Shown here piece after piece: positions 27,430-36,890 of a DNA stretch of 43,960 bases. This DNA comes from a virus, in IMG/VR virus record IMGVR_UViG_3300032304_000554, positions 1 to 43,960 of that record. One strand, 5' to 3'. The first letter of the stretch is position 1; every line of letters starts with the position of its first letter. Made by a program: the position numbers and the translations under genes. Below the pieces are notes generated by a model that had not been told where the DNA came from, made no database searches, and saw only the letters and a program-made list of their open reading frames with translations.

Positions 27430-30400
27430 TTACTCTGTTGCAGTGCCAATTGTTGAAACTATTTCGATGTCGTCTACTCTAGCTCCACTAATAAAAATTT
27501 CGTCTGATCTTGATTGGATTTCAAATAAGCTGTTGATGCCTTGATCAACTTGTTTAGGAACAACGGTTAGATTACTAACATCCGGCGATACTGAATTTAT
27601 GATGTAAGTGGTTAGTTCGCTGAGATAAAACTTATCTCCAAAATCCCAATTGTTTACATCAAAGAAATCATTAATGGCCGATACTATTCTAACTTTTAAA
27701 TCATTGTCGTTGATTGTTTTGTTTGTGTTCTTTACAATTTTAAATGTTGCCTGTAGCTTATCTTCAGCAGAAGCACCAAATAAAATCTTATATCTCACAG
27801 GATGATATATTATTTCATCACTGATTGATTTTATAGCATCTAACTTGGAACCGAAATCTATTCTTAGAGTATCTATAGATGGAGGTTCCGGAAGCGTTGT
27901 GACATTTCCTAAGATGTAATTTCTAAAAATTATGTCATAGTTTCTTGTTAGTAGGTACACATCAATGATATTACTTGAGCTTGGATCTATTCTTCTATCT
28001 TCTGATGCATTATGTACATATTGAAACTTTAAGTTCTTTCTACCAAAGTTAGCTTTGTATGTAGGTTCTAGTACTAGAGAATTTGTTGCCTTGTTAACTC
28101 TTTTGATTCTATCTTCGTTAGTATCATAAAAATAAAATAACTGTCCGTCAGCATAGTCATTAACAGAAACTTGTACTTCACGCTGAAACACTAGAATATT
28201 TTCTACTGTTTCGTCAACTACTTCAAATGTAATATTGCCAGCAGTATCGGTTATTTCTTTAAAAAACAAAAACTTAAGCTCAGTATCTTCGCCTACAATT
28301 TCAGTAAACGCTTCGGGATCATCAATAACGCCATCGTCGTCTCGGTCCGAAAAGGCCACCTTTACTTCTGTAGAACTTTCATAGCCATCACTGAATTTAA
28401 TAGTATCGTCTATAGAAAATGCAATATCTTTCTTTAACGGGCTACTGTCGGCTCCTGCATTAATTCCTAATACTTTTACTTCATCTCGAACAATTTGACC
28501 TGTTTGAGAATCATAAACTTTCTTGTTTATGTCGATATAAAATCTATTTTGTCTTAGACTACCAAATACATAATCAATGCCGCGCACCCTAATTACATAT
28601 TGATCTGCACGTCTTACAAATGCTATGATCCAAGATGCATCTAAGTTATTTCTAGTATTGTCTCCTGTTTTACCAAGACCAAATGGTGTAACTAAATCAA
28701 TATTCGCTGCTATAATTAACTTCCACGAAGCTGTTGTATAGTCGTATCTTAAACCAAAATTTTGATTTTCGGTTAGCTGACTGATGATTTCTTGTTCGAT
28801 ACCTGTTGGAAGATTATTAATAAATTTAGGAACTATTCTTCTAGCAATAGATCCTGAAGGAATATTGTCGCTAAATGTTATCGGTCCAAGACCGTTAGAC
28901 AATGCGCCACGTCCTGCATTGGTACCATCACCAACTACACTTATTACCTTGGTCCAAATATATTTTCTTTGTTCAAGATCGTTGATATTAGTATCAACTA
29001 GTAGTCCGTTCTTAAATGATTTTCCTGCAGGCGGAACGAATTTTATTAGAGCATTAGTATACACATATTTTAAACTGCTGGTGCTGAACGAGCCAACTCC
29101 AAGCAACGAGTTATCAATAATGTTCTTGAAATAACCTGTGCTTTCGTTAATGCCGGAACTTAGACTTTGCCAAGTAATATTATCATCTACAAATAAAACT
29201 TTGTCAAATTTTGTAAAATAAAAATTATAAACATCGGTGGATGTAAACACTGGCTCAATTTTATTTCTAATAAAATTAATAATTTCTAGTCTATTAGTAA
29301 ATTTAAAATTCAATGTTCTTTCAACTTCTTCTCGGTAAACATATCCGTCGTCAGCAAACACTCGCACTGAACTGTACTTTCCGCTGGCATCTACAATTTC
29401 AAAATTTCTAGAAATACCGCTAGAAGTTCTATTAATTGATTTTACTTTTAAAATTTCTTGACTGCTTGACAACGGAGCCAACTGATAGTCTTCAGCTGTG
29501 ATCATTCTATTTTGTGTGTAGTATAACGCAGGTGCTACAGCTTTGATATTCTCAGTGGTTTCTGCGGAAGCCGCATTGATCACCGTGTAGTTCAGTCCGA
29601 GGTTGATTGTTAGTGTTTCTAAATTTCCTGTTCTGCTGATATATGGAACTGAAACATTTACGCCTCTCATTTCTGCTGGAGAAATGGTGTAACTTAAACC
29701 GTTAGAAACTCTATAATATGCTCTAAAAGTTCCTCTTGGGAGATTACCGTAGACACCATCGGCAAACACTAACTCAACAGTGTCGTTTTCTCTAGTCGAT
29801 ACTGCATAGATATTTCTTATATTATTTTCTAAACTATTGTAGGCAATGTTATTGCCGAGCAGACTGTTGACTTTAACCCATTGGTCAATCTGAGTTCCTA
29901 TTGAGTCTAACTGAAACAACCAAATATCTTCGTTGTTTATTCCTTCTGATTCAATACCAATCGTTTCGTTAGTAGTTGGCACATCGATTGTGAAATCTGC
30001 TAACTCTAAGTTTCCTTGTTTAAACATTAGGTAGAATCCAGTATTAGCACTCCCTGGACCGCGGCCGTCTTGTCTATAGATAAATCCTAGTTGATTTCCC
30101 GGAGTAGGTGGCTCTTCGTAGATGTACTCTTGCCCTTTAAAAGTTGTGCTGACTAATTCAAAGTTCATGCTACGACTGGCTACGCTTTTTGTAAATGCGA
30201 ACAAAGGAATATCTCGTAGAGCCGATCTAAATCTATATTGTTCTGTTTGAATTCCTTGTATGATTGCGGTTCCTTGACTGCGACCGAACTCTGTGTTGTT
30301 AGACATAGAGGCATTCATAATTAATAAAAACTGTTCGAGCCAATTTGTGTTTGTTGGATCATTCCAGCTGATAATTTGATCAGCTAAATTTCTTCCGTTA

Positions 30401-30795
30401 CTGTCAACGATTTCTTCAGTGGTGCTTACAGTACTAAATTTTAACAGTCCGGAAGCAGGTATATTTCGCTTGGCATTGTAGCCCAGCATTCTTGCAATAC
30501 GTAAAACGCTTTCTCTTCTATCTGCAAGTTCTAAAAAATTCTCACGACTAGCTAGATCAATTCTAAACGACAGACTCTGCCCTATAAATGCCACGGCATC
30601 TATCAATGCCATGTATTCCGAAGATTCTATGTAATCATTGAAATCCTCTGGATAATTTTCTCTAAGATATGCAATAATAACCCTACGAAGATTTTCAAAA
30701 TCGTAAGATTTAAAGTCAGCATTTTTAAAGGTCTGGTAGATTCTGGTCCAGTCCTGGTTTAAAATTAAGTTATTTTGTCTAGCAGTAGTGGTCAT
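27430..30795 (-). CDS. gp6: Baseplate wedge protein gp6
   Basis: 1121 aa against about 660 in T4. Seen: an N-terminal part typical of marine T4-like gp6 (residues 30-120: Y-L-R-E-N-Y-P-E-D-F-N-D-Y-I-E-S-S-E, then F-R-I-D-L-A-S-R-E-N-F and A-R-M-L-G-Y). The baseplate-J-like centre is marked by F-A-D-G-V-Y-G-N-L-P-R-G-T-F-R-A-Y-Y-R near residue 345 and by R-M-I-T-A-E-D-Y near residue 430. The C-terminal half holds extra beta-rich material. Known: gp6 dimers with gp7 and gp53 form the wedge, and gp6 makes the ring that opens during contraction. It follows gp25, with GGGAG before the ATG and a GTAAATA box about 17 nt upstream. The extra length is probably C-terminal decoration. Confidence 0.88.
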   Translation of the reverse strand: MTTTARQNNLILNQDWTRIYQTFKNADFKSYDFENLRRVIIAYLRENYPEDFNDYIESSEYMALIDAVAFIGQSLSFRIDLASRENFLELADRRESVLRIARMLGYNAKRNIPASGLLKFSTVSTTEEIVDSNGRNLADQIISWNDPTNTNWLEQFLLIMNASMSNNTEFGRSQGTAIIQGIQTEQYRFRSALRDIPLFAFTKSVASRSMNFELVSTTFKGQEYIYEEPPTPGNQLGFIYRQDGRGPGSANTGFYLMFKQGNLELADFTIDVPTTNETIGIESEGINNEDIWLFQLDSIGTQIDQWVKVNSLLGNNIAYNSLENNIRNIYAVSTRENDTVELVFADGVYGNLPRGTFRAYYRVSNGLSYTISPAEMRGVNVSVPYISRTGNLETLTINLGLNYTVINAASAETTENIKAVAPALYYTQNRMITAEDYQLAPLSSSQEILKVKSINRTSSGISRNFEIVDASGKYSSVRVFADDGYVYREEVERTLNFKFTNRLEIINFIRNKIEPVFTSTDVYNFYFTKFDKVLFVDDNITWQSLSSGINESTGYFKNIIDNSLLGVGSFSTSSLKYVYTNALIKFVPPAGKSFKNGLLVDTNINDLEQRKYIWTKVISVVGDGTNAGRGALSNGLGPITFSDNIPSGSIARRIVPKFINNLPTGIEQEIISQLTENQNFGLRYDYTTASWKLIIAANIDLVTPFGLGKTGDNTRNNLDASWIIAFVRRADQYVIRVRGIDYVFGSLRQNRFYIDINKKVYDSQTGQIVRDEVKVLGINAGADSSPLKKDIAFSIDDTIKFSDGYESSTEVKVAFSDRDDDGVIDDPEAFTEIVGEDTELKFLFFKEITDTAGNITFEVVDETVENILVFQREVQVSVNDYADGQLFYFYDTNEDRIKRVNKATNSLVLEPTYKANFGRKNLKFQYVHNASEDRRIDPSSSNIIDVYLLTRNYDIIFRNYILGNVTTLPEPPSIDTLRIDFGSKLDAIKSISDEIIYHPVRYKILFGASAEDKLQATFKIVKNTNKTINDNDLKVRIVSAINDFFDVNNWDFGDKFYLSELTTYIINSVSPDVSNLTVVPKQVDQGINSLFEIQSRSDEIFISGARVDDIEIVSTIGTATE

Positions 30796-30806
30796 TGTTA
30801 TTCTCT

Positions 30807-30836
30807 CCCAGTATTTACCTGGAAAAATTTACTGGG
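30807..30836. repeat. Inverted repeat flanking the late promoter before gp6
   Basis: CCCAGTA (30807-30813) and TACTGGG (30830-30836) form a 7-bp inverted repeat with a 16-nt loop. On the minus strand the loop side also holds a near-repeat, CCAG-TAAAT followed by CCAG-GTAAATA. It covers the late-promoter-like box at 30812-30818 in the gp25-gp6 gap. It could be a weak RNA hairpin at the end of the gp25 message or a protein-binding site. The size is small enough that chance is possible. Confidence 0.4.
30812..30818 (-). promoter_or_regulatory. Late-promoter-like GTAAATA before gp6
   Basis: The minus strand reads AGGTAAATACTGG here, about 17 nt upstream of the ATG at 30795, in the 45-nt gap between gp25 and gp6. 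It shares the GTAAATA core with the boxes at 1291 and 3401. Confidence 0.45.
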
Positions 30837-30840
30837 TATA

Positions 30841-31284
30841 TTATGTTGTTACTGTGTTGTTGTTTCTATCAAAGTTCAAAGACATGCGCTCGTTGATGTT
30901 AAAAGGCAAATAAGTCACATCTGCTTCTATTCTTAGCCCTTGATCAGTGCTGTCAACAATTACCGAATTTACAGTGATTCTAGGATCATAATTTAAAATA
31001 TCTTCAATATCCTGCGCAACCAGTGTCTTTACTTCTTCGGTAAAATTTTCAAATAACACATCCCATATAACTGTTCCAAAGCTGGGGTTTTCTAGTTTTT
31101 CGCCCTTGCGAATATAGAAGTGATTGAGCAGATCCTGTTTGACCAAATCTAAATCATACAGTTTGTAATTTTTTTTGTTGTTGTTACTGCTGAAACCTCT
31201 GTATGTAAAAGTTCCGCTGTTTGTAGTAACCTGAGCAAAATTACTAGCAACAACCTTTTGATTATATAATCGTGTAATGGCCAT
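30841..31284 (-). CDS. gp25: Baseplate wedge protein gp25
   Basis: 147 aa, close to the 132 aa of T4 gp25. Seen: the diagnostic core from residue 44: L-Y-D-L-D-L-V-K-Q-D-L-L-N-H-F-Y-I-R-K-G-E, then N-P-S-F-G-T-V-I-W-D-L/V-L-F-E, and D-P-R (the E/D-P-R motif of the gp25/lysozyme-like baseplate family) near residue 102. A basic, Asn-rich N-terminus precedes it. Known: gp25 is the widely conserved wedge component of contractile machines. It joins gp6 and gp53 at the inner baseplate and helps start sheath assembly. It lies 3 nt after the gp5-like gene, whose end supplies its ribosome site. Confidence 0.9.
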   Translation of the reverse strand: MAITRLYNQKVVASNFAQVTTNSGTFTYRGFSSNNNKKNYKLYDLDLVKQDLLNHFYIRKGEKLENPSFGTVIWDVLFENFTEEVKTLVAQDIEDILNYDPRITVNSVIVDSTDQGLRIEADVTYLPFNINERMSLNFDRNNNTVTT

Positions 31285-31286
31285 GT

Positions 31287-32900
31287 TTATGTTTCCCTAT
31301 CAGTTTTCGCTGGTGTAAGTGCGTCTGGAGCTATATTTTCATGAAACTTCCACGGCTCGTGCATAGGAACTCTTTTCATGATACTGCTAATCATGCCAGT
31401 TTTGTATTTGTTTTCGGACCAGCCGGCAGTGGTTGATGTTGCAACAGATTGATGCGTGGATAGTGGTGCAAGAGGAGTAGCTTCGTCTGCAAGAGCTGCT
31501 GACGGGCCGTTTAAATGAATCACTGCACCACTCTGTGTGATATTGCCGCCACTCTTAATATCAGTAGTTCCGCTGGCTGTAAATTTATTAGCACCGCCAG
31601 TTCTTAAATCATAACCTTGAGATGTGGTAAATTTTGCCGAGCCGCCGTTGATTTGTTCAAAGTTTTTACCGATGGTTATCTTGCCATCCTGTCCTGCTAT
31701 TACTTCCCAATTCTGTGCTGACTCCGTGCGTGTTCTTCCGGATACGGCTTTCATATTGATGTTTCTGCCTGCTTCCAAATTGATATCCCTATCGGCTCTA
31801 ATATTCAAATCAGTTTCAGTATGAATACTAATACTATCTTGTGCATAGATGTCAATCTTACCGTTACTGGTTAATTCTATCCACGTGGTGCCTCGAGCGT
31901 TTCCGATATAAATGAGGTCTTCGGAATTGTGCATCAACAGTTGATGTCCAGTTCTAGTTCTAACTCTAAAATATTCACTGTAAGGAATAGTAGGATCACC
32001 CTTCTTGCCCTTTAATATGTCAACGTAGGCGTTACCTTGTCCTAACTCGCCTGCAGGTGCAGTGCGTTGATATCTATCGTCACCGTCGTCCATCACTAAC
32101 TGTGTTCCACCTAATCTGCTCACCGGAACCGGTGTGTCTGACGGTCCTTGTAATTTTCCTATGGGTGATCTTTTAGCATTATTTCTTCTATCAACTGGTC
32201 CTGGGGTACTGATGCCAAACACTGCGCTAGGAACTTCTCTACGTGCTGACGTTGTGGTAATGCCTCTAATATCGTCTTCTAACAGACCTTGAGTTAAAAA
32301 TGCTTCTGCAATAGGATGTATAGGTTTCTTAATGCTGTCAACATCTGAACGTTGTTCTAATGAATTTAATTTCTTGTTAATCTCTGCCACAGGCATGGCT
32401 ATTCTAGAATTAAATCGTTTGTCGTCGGCTGTTGAAATATCTAGTGCTTCAGATGCTCCTATGGCTGGAACCATATGATTAGCAAACCTAGGCGGCACAC
32501 AAGCAAGCCAAAAGCCTTGACTAGGGTCGCCGTCTACAAACACACACAACACCGTAACTCCTACATCCGGTGGAACCATCCACATACCGTAGCTTTTTTG
32601 TGTGTCATTATAAGCTTCTGATGTTGTGGATCTAACATTTCCATCCTGGGTCGCAGTCGGCGAAGTAGTGTTTTTTCCTAAAAATTCATATGCTGTTGAA
32701 CCAAAAAATGGACTAGCATATCTGACCTGATACACTTGATTAGCGTCAGCAAGATCATTGCCCTGTTCTCTTAACAAGGTAATTTCTAGGCCGCCCATAA
32801 ATGTGGGATCGAGGTGGCTAATTACTCTACCAAGATAGACGCCGGTGCCTACATTACGTCTATTGGTTTGATTAGCTGGGGTTCTTTTTATCTGTGCCAT
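31287..32900 (-). CDS. gp5: gp5-like central spike protein (OB domain plus beta-helix, no lysozyme domain)
   Basis: 537 aa (T4 gp5: 575). Seen: residues 15-165 form the N-terminal OB domain (V-Y-L-G-R-V-I-S-H-L-D-P-T-F-M-G-G-L-E-I, then P-P-D-V-G-V-T-V-L-C-V-F-V-D-G-D, G-F-W-L-A). Residues about 320-460 carry the VgrG/gp5-type needle (W-I-E-L-T-S-N-G-K-I-D-I-Y followed by I-N-L-E-A-G-R-N-I-N-M-K and further octad-like repeats). After the needle there is a conserved-looking P-M-H-E-P-W-K-F-H-E-N segment. The stretch between OB domain and needle is a Pro/Arg-rich linker, with no recognisable T4-type lysozyme domain. Inference: it forms the trimeric membrane-piercing spike under the hub; wall digestion, if needed, must come from another protein. 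Confidence 0.82.
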   Translation of the reverse strand: MAQIKRTPANQTNRRNVGTGVYLGRVISHLDPTFMGGLEITLLREQGNDLADANQVYQVRYASPFFGSTAYEFLGKNTTSPTATQDGNVRSTTSEAYNDTQKSYGMWMVPPDVGVTVLCVFVDGDPSQGFWLACVPPRFANHMVPAIGASEALDISTADDKRFNSRIAMPVAEINKKLNSLEQRSDVDSIKKPIHPIAEAFLTQGLLEDDIRGITTTSARREVPSAVFGISTPGPVDRRNNAKRSPIGKLQGPSDTPVPVSRLGGTQLVMDDGDDRYQRTAPAGELGQGNAYVDILKGKKGDPTIPYSEYFRVRTRTGHQLLMHNSEDLIYIGNARGTTWIELTSNGKIDIYAQDSISIHTETDLNIRADRDINLEAGRNINMKAVSGRTRTESAQNWEVIAGQDGKITIGKNFEQINGGSAKFTTSQGYDLRTGGANKFTASGTTDIKSGGNITQSGAVIHLNGPSAALADEATPLAPLSTHQSVATSTTAGWSENKYKTGMISSIMKRVPMHEPWKFHENIAPDALTPAKTDRET

Positions 32901-32911
32901 TTATGTGTGTA

Positions 32912-35437
32912 TTATCCTAAATCTGATTGATTTATATCTATATTAGGTAGATTTAAATTAGTTCTTGAATTTGCAAGGCTGCTTATTTTAGATGTTGCAG
33001 ACTGTGCCTGTCCTCTAATAAAGTCAACTAAATTTCTTGATCGACTGTTCAATGCTACAATTTCTTGTTGCACTGGCACAGGAGGAGGTTTATCAAATGT
33101 AACCTCCGGCTGTGGCGGAGAATTTAAGCTACTTGGTTGTGGAATTTGTTCTTGTACATCAGACGCCAGTGCTTGGGCCTTATCAACCCTCGGTGTTTGC
33201 AGTCCTGCAAGGTCGCTGGTTTGCAACGGCATACGTATACATTTTAATTTTTGTTTAAAAAAGCCGTCATTAAATGAACTTTCAACAAGAGTCACTTTAT
33301 AGATACCTGTAAAGGGACTAGTTTTTCCGCTGTTAGGAAAACGATACTGGCCGGTTAACGTATCCACGTCTTGGGGGTTTTGAAATCTTATAAAAATATA
33401 ACAATCGCTACCTTCATAATTAGCTGTGCCGTCATCGGTTATCTGAGGAGTAGCTGCACTAGGTTTAGCAAAATAATTAGCTTGACCGCTATCAACAAGC
33501 CAAAAAGTATCTCCTACAACTTCAAGTTCGATTGTAACTAAGTCTGCGCTGCCGCCGGTGATAAACGAATTATGAAATGCTTCAGCAACTTTTTGTTCAG
33601 TGGTACTAGTACCTGCACCGCCTGGAGTTGTTTTTTTCAATGCAGTCGGATCTTTCATCATTCTTCTACGACCAGTATTTGATAGCTGTACCTGCGGACT
33701 ATTTCCTCTTCCGGTGACTACTTTTTTGCCTGGAACTGGAGCTGGTCCTTGTTGGTCTGGATTTGTTACTCGAGCGGACTGGGCTTCTGGTTTTGGATTA
33801 TTACCGGTAAAAAATAAATTGTTAATTTGAATATCGAATTTTAAAACATCAACATTCTTACCTGTGTAGATATAATTGTATTCTTTAACTATTTGTTTTT
33901 GTAGTGTATCATATCCTATTGCAGACGAATTAGGATTAGAAAATATTGTATGATGTACCAAGTATGGCACAACTCTAAATATTATAATTCTAGAAAATTC
34001 ACCTAGCAGTGTATCAAATTCCCCAAACTGCATTTGAACGTCTAGCTTAAACCAACGTATAAAACCGTCTACTAGTCTGTCGGGGTCAATGGCATCTTTA
34101 GCATACTTGGAGCTCAATATTAATTGAGTTATAATATCAGTCAATGACTGTGCTTGAGCAAATTGAAATTCTCTATTTTTTGGATCAATGATCACATTGT
34201 CTCGATTGACCTTGCCTGTCTTGGGATCAATTTTGTCACGTTCAAATCCAAAGCCAAACTTACCGCCGTTGGCTGCGGTGAATCCAAACAATGATGCTCC
34301 GATATCGTTGGGGTTAAAGTTTGCCGGATCAGGAACTCGAGGTTTAGGACTGCCGGTTGTTTTTTTCTTTTTTGGAGCAGCTGGATTTTCAGCAGCTGGT
34401 TTATCGTCTTCGGCTTTTTTAGATTCCCATATTTGAGATTTTTCGGCAGAGCTAGGAAAATCAATAATATATGTATCAGCAACTCCTATACGTTCTTCTT
34501 TGACTAATTTTTGTTCGTTTTCGTTTAAAATTTCTGTGAGATTGTTGCAGGCTTCGCCAACACTATCGCCTTTTAATTTTAAATCAGTATAAGTGATGTT
34601 ATGCTGATCAGAAAAACCTTGATGATTATACGGAACACCTTCGACGCGATACTTACTGCCCGATTCAGTAACTTCAAACTTGATACTGGTTAATTTCATA
34701 ACAAAGTATTTTGACTTGACGATCTTGAGATCGGTCATTTTTTCATCATAGCCTTTGAAATCAAGTTTTAAAACATACGGAGCATTGTCAAGATAGTTTG
34801 CATAGTTGTTGGCCAACGCTGCAACCTGCATACTTTGCAGTAACAGTCCCATGCTATAAGGTTCAATTATTTCAAAACTAAATTTAACAGCATTACTGTT
34901 GCCAGTTTTTACATTGGCTGCAATTACTGATTGCATGACGAAGTTGTTTACAAAATATTCTGGAACTCCGGATGCAGTCTTGGCTCGCTGACTGTCGTAT
35001 CGGCCGCCTGAACTAAACACTATCTGTGTTAGTGCCGCATCATTTTCTCTGTAAAGTTTAGGATTATTAAATTGATCTTTAGTTAAACAAGCCATCGTCC
35101 ACATTGGAGAATATGACGCAAACTGATGCAGCGGATTTGCAACTAGATTGATTAATGCTTTGCCGCCTGCCACAGTTATGGATTGTTGTTTTGTAGGACT
35201 AGGCTTGCCGTCTTTTATTGCATTAGTTGAACTTTCTTCGCGCTGATTTGTTACCCGTGATGCGGTACCCGAAGACACAGCAGAATTTGAAGGGGATGGT
35301 TGTTGGGGTGTGCCGTCTGGTTTCGTTCTTGGAGTAAATGCTGCCACAGCATTAAATGTTCCTGCTACTTGAGTAGCAGAACGTTTGAGCTCTTCGACTG
35401 TGCCTAATGTTGGTATTAATCGGTCCAGCAATCCCAT
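32912..35437 (-). CDS. Probable baseplate hub protein
   Basis: 841 aa. Seen: a Ser/Pro/Thr/Gln-rich N-terminus (residues 35-95). A folded part follows (100-335: Y-S-P-M-W-T-M-A-C-L-T, Y-F-V-N-N-F-V-M-Q-S, F-S-F-E-I-I-E-P-Y-S-M-G). Then a Lys/Pro-rich linker (340-380), a second folded part (385-560), another low-complexity linker (570-640), a third beta-rich domain (650-770) and a Pro/Gln/Ser-rich tail. No signal peptide. GGAG before its ATG lies in the last codons of gp53. Inference from position next to the gp5-like spike and from the I-I-E-P-Y-S-M-G-type tail-hub sequence: it plays the gp27-like hub role on which the spike sits. I cannot show homology to T4 gp27 by eye. Confidence 0.6.
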   Translation of the reverse strand: MGLLDRLIPTLGTVEELKRSATQVAGTFNAVAAFTPRTKPDGTPQQPSPSNSAVSSGTASRVTNQREESSTNAIKDGKPSPTKQQSITVAGGKALINLVANPLHQFASYSPMWTMACLTKDQFNNPKLYRENDAALTQIVFSSGGRYDSQRAKTASGVPEYFVNNFVMQSVIAANVKTGNSNAVKFSFEIIEPYSMGLLLQSMQVAALANNYANYLDNAPYVLKLDFKGYDEKMTDLKIVKSKYFVMKLTSIKFEVTESGSKYRVEGVPYNHQGFSDQHNITYTDLKLKGDSVGEACNNLTEILNENEQKLVKEERIGVADTYIIDFPSSAEKSQIWESKKAEDDKPAAENPAAPKKKKTTGSPKPRVPDPANFNPNDIGASLFGFTAANGGKFGFGFERDKIDPKTGKVNRDNVIIDPKNREFQFAQAQSLTDIITQLILSSKYAKDAIDPDRLVDGFIRWFKLDVQMQFGEFDTLLGEFSRIIIFRVVPYLVHHTIFSNPNSSAIGYDTLQKQIVKEYNYIYTGKNVDVLKFDIQINNLFFTGNNPKPEAQSARVTNPDQQGPAPVPGKKVVTGRGNSPQVQLSNTGRRRMMKDPTALKKTTPGGAGTSTTEQKVAEAFHNSFITGGSADLVTIELEVVGDTFWLVDSGQANYFAKPSAATPQITDDGTANYEGSDCYIFIRFQNPQDVDTLTGQYRFPNSGKTSPFTGIYKVTLVESSFNDGFFKQKLKCIRMPLQTSDLAGLQTPRVDKAQALASDVQEQIPQPSSLNSPPQPEVTFDKPPPVPVQQEIVALNSRSRNLVDFIRGQAQSATSKISSLANSRTNLNLPNIDINQSDLG

Positions 35438-35438
35438 T

Positions 35439-35738
35439 TTATACTCCTAGGTACTGTTCTAGATTAGTTTGTTTAGGTAGATATATTGTTCTGCCAGGTA
35501 CAAAATCATATATAGGATCTTTTAAAATGTCCATGTTTCGTTGTACAAACACCCACCAAAGTTTTGCATTTCCATAAACGTCGTACGCCAACAGATCCGG
35601 TCTATGTCTATATTGATTTTCAATGGTATATCTAAAATCGTCAGGCTCGGAAGGTATAGGTCTAATTCTCAAAGTTTCTAGATAGAAATTATTTTGAGGA
35701 GTTGATACCCACGGTGATGAGTTAGTGTATGTTGCCAT
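35439..35738 (-). CDS. gp53: Baseplate wedge protein gp53
   Basis: 99 aa, about half of T4 gp53 (196). Seen: the core of the gp53 family with LysM-like character, R-P-D-L-L-A-Y-D-V-Y-G-N-A-K-L-W-W-V-F-V-Q-R (residues about 47-68), then D-P-I-Y-D-F-V-P-G-R-T-I-Y-L-P and a final Y-L. Known: gp53 clamps neighbouring wedges together in the baseplate. Its ATG overlaps the upstream stop as TAATG, which implies coupled translation. The protein seems to keep only the minimal domain, with no C-terminal extension. Confidence 0.82.
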   Translation of the reverse strand: MATYTNSSPWVSTPQNNFYLETLRIRPIPSEPDDFRYTIENQYRHRPDLLAYDVYGNAKLWWVFVQRNMDILKDPIYDFVPGRTIYLPKQTNLEQYLGV

Positions 35739-36832
35739 TATAGATATCCTACTCCATCAGATCCAACCATTTTGCCGCTGGCATATGATTGTAAATTAAA
35801 CTTACGCAATGCCTCTCTACTGTAGATAGGAACGCAAGTAACAGAAACTGTACTAACTACAGGTACCCATGTGTTAGTTCCATGCAAGGTGCATCTTACA
35901 TAATTGACATCGTCTTTGAAGTCAACGGAAAATTGTGTGATGATGATAGGTATTTTATCAAACACGCTGGCGCCGTAACCATACAGATGACAGATGATTG
36001 GGGGGTTACCTGCATTGGCTCCTTGTCCGAAAAACATTTTGGTGGCTGTTTTAAAAAATGTTGTAGCTGCTATCCAATATGCTGCATCAGTTTCTGTTTC
36101 TGCTGTAAATTCTCCGCTGATCGATATGTCATCAACTGTGCTGCTCTTGTATGAGTAGTAGGGATAGTTACTGTGTACTAGGTCTACCTTCTGATAATCT
36201 GCTTTAGTCGAGACTGTGAGATTTGGCAAGTAAGGGAATACGACTCCGCCAGTTTCCGATAACATAGCAAACATCTTTGAATCAAATAGTTGCCACGGCG
36301 CATTTATTCGCACACGCCAATCATCTTTACTACCTGGATCTAATTTTATTGCGGATCCTTGATTTCTAAAAAGATCAGCACCCCTAGGAAGATTTACTCC
36401 TCGTTTTAGACTAAGGATATCATTTAATGTTCCAGCGGCTTTACTAATTGCACCTGCTGCACTCAATGCTCCGCTGCCAAGACTGCCGCCAGTTAGTTTA
36501 CTGAGGCTGTTGGTAATGTCTGCTGTAAATGCACTGGTGCTGCCTGCAAGACTCTGCAGCCCGGTCGAAGCTTGTCCTACAATGGAATTAAACTTTGCAG
36601 ACGCTGTGCCGAATGCGCTGCTGCCACCGAATCCATTTTTAATAGCAGAAGTGGCTCCGTTTAATGTGCTGCCTATTCCGCCAGCCGCATCTGATATTTT
36701 TTGATCCAGTGCTGCTTTGTTGATTTCGCTAGAGGCTGTCCTAAACGCAACTCCGGCAGTTTCAGATACTTCTTTAGTGGCGTCATTCGCAGCCTGTACG
36801 AATCTTGCATAAGGATTAGTTGGTAAAGTCAT
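35738..36832 (-). CDS. Tail-tube cap or initiator-like protein (gp48/gp54 type)
   Basis: 364 aa. Seen: residues 1-150 are rich in Ala, Ser and Gly and look helical and flexible. Residues 165-345 are a tube-protein-like domain: D-D-W-R-V-R-I-N-A-P, V-V-F-P-Y-L-P-N-L-T-V-S, a D-L-V-H-S-N-Y-P-Y-Y-S-Y-K segment, I-S-G-E-F-T-A-E-T, Y-W-I-A-A-T-T-F-F-K-T-A-T-K-M-F-F-G-Q and I-P-I-I-I-T-Q-F-S-V-D-F. Known: T4 gp48 (also 364 aa) and gp54 have tail-tube-like folds, cap the baseplate and nucleate the tube. Inference: this protein does that job; which of the two it matches is unclear. It is the first gene of the minus-strand block, behind a clear late promoter. Confidence 0.6.
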   Translation of the reverse strand: MTLPTNPYARFVQAANDATKEVSETAGVAFRTASSEINKAALDQKISDAAGGIGSTLNGATSAIKNGFGGSSAFGTASAKFNSIVGQASTGLQSLAGSTSAFTADITNSLSKLTGGSLGSGALSAAGAISKAAGTLNDILSLKRGVNLPRGADLFRNQGSAIKLDPGSKDDWRVRINAPWQLFDSKMFAMLSETGGVVFPYLPNLTVSTKADYQKVDLVHSNYPYYSYKSSTVDDISISGEFTAETETDAAYWIAATTFFKTATKMFFGQGANAGNPPIICHLYGYGASVFDKIPIIITQFSVDFKDDVNYVRCTLHGTNTWVPVVSTVSVTCVPIYSREALRKFNLQSYASGKMVGSDGVGYL

Positions 36833-36858
36833 TTGGTAAGATTAGTTCTCATTTACTC

Positions 36859-36866
36859 TATTTATT
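36859..36866 (-). promoter_or_regulatory. Late promoter AATAAATA for the tail block
   Basis: The minus strand reads TTAATAATAAATAGAG, with the box about 27 nt upstream of the ATG at 36832. It is identical in core to the boxes at 6166, 13601 and 41793, and heads the whole minus-strand structural block. Confidence 0.65.
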
Positions 36867-36890
36867 ATTAACGAAATGTGCTACTATTAT
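36862..36890 (+). promoter_or_regulatory. Possible sigma70-type promoter for gp55
   Basis: TTATTA (36862-36867) and TATTAT (36885-36890) are separated by 17 nt, which would start RNA a few bases before the AGGAGA ribosome site. The -35 box is weak and AT-rich DNA gives such pairs by chance, so confidence is low. Confidence 0.3.
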
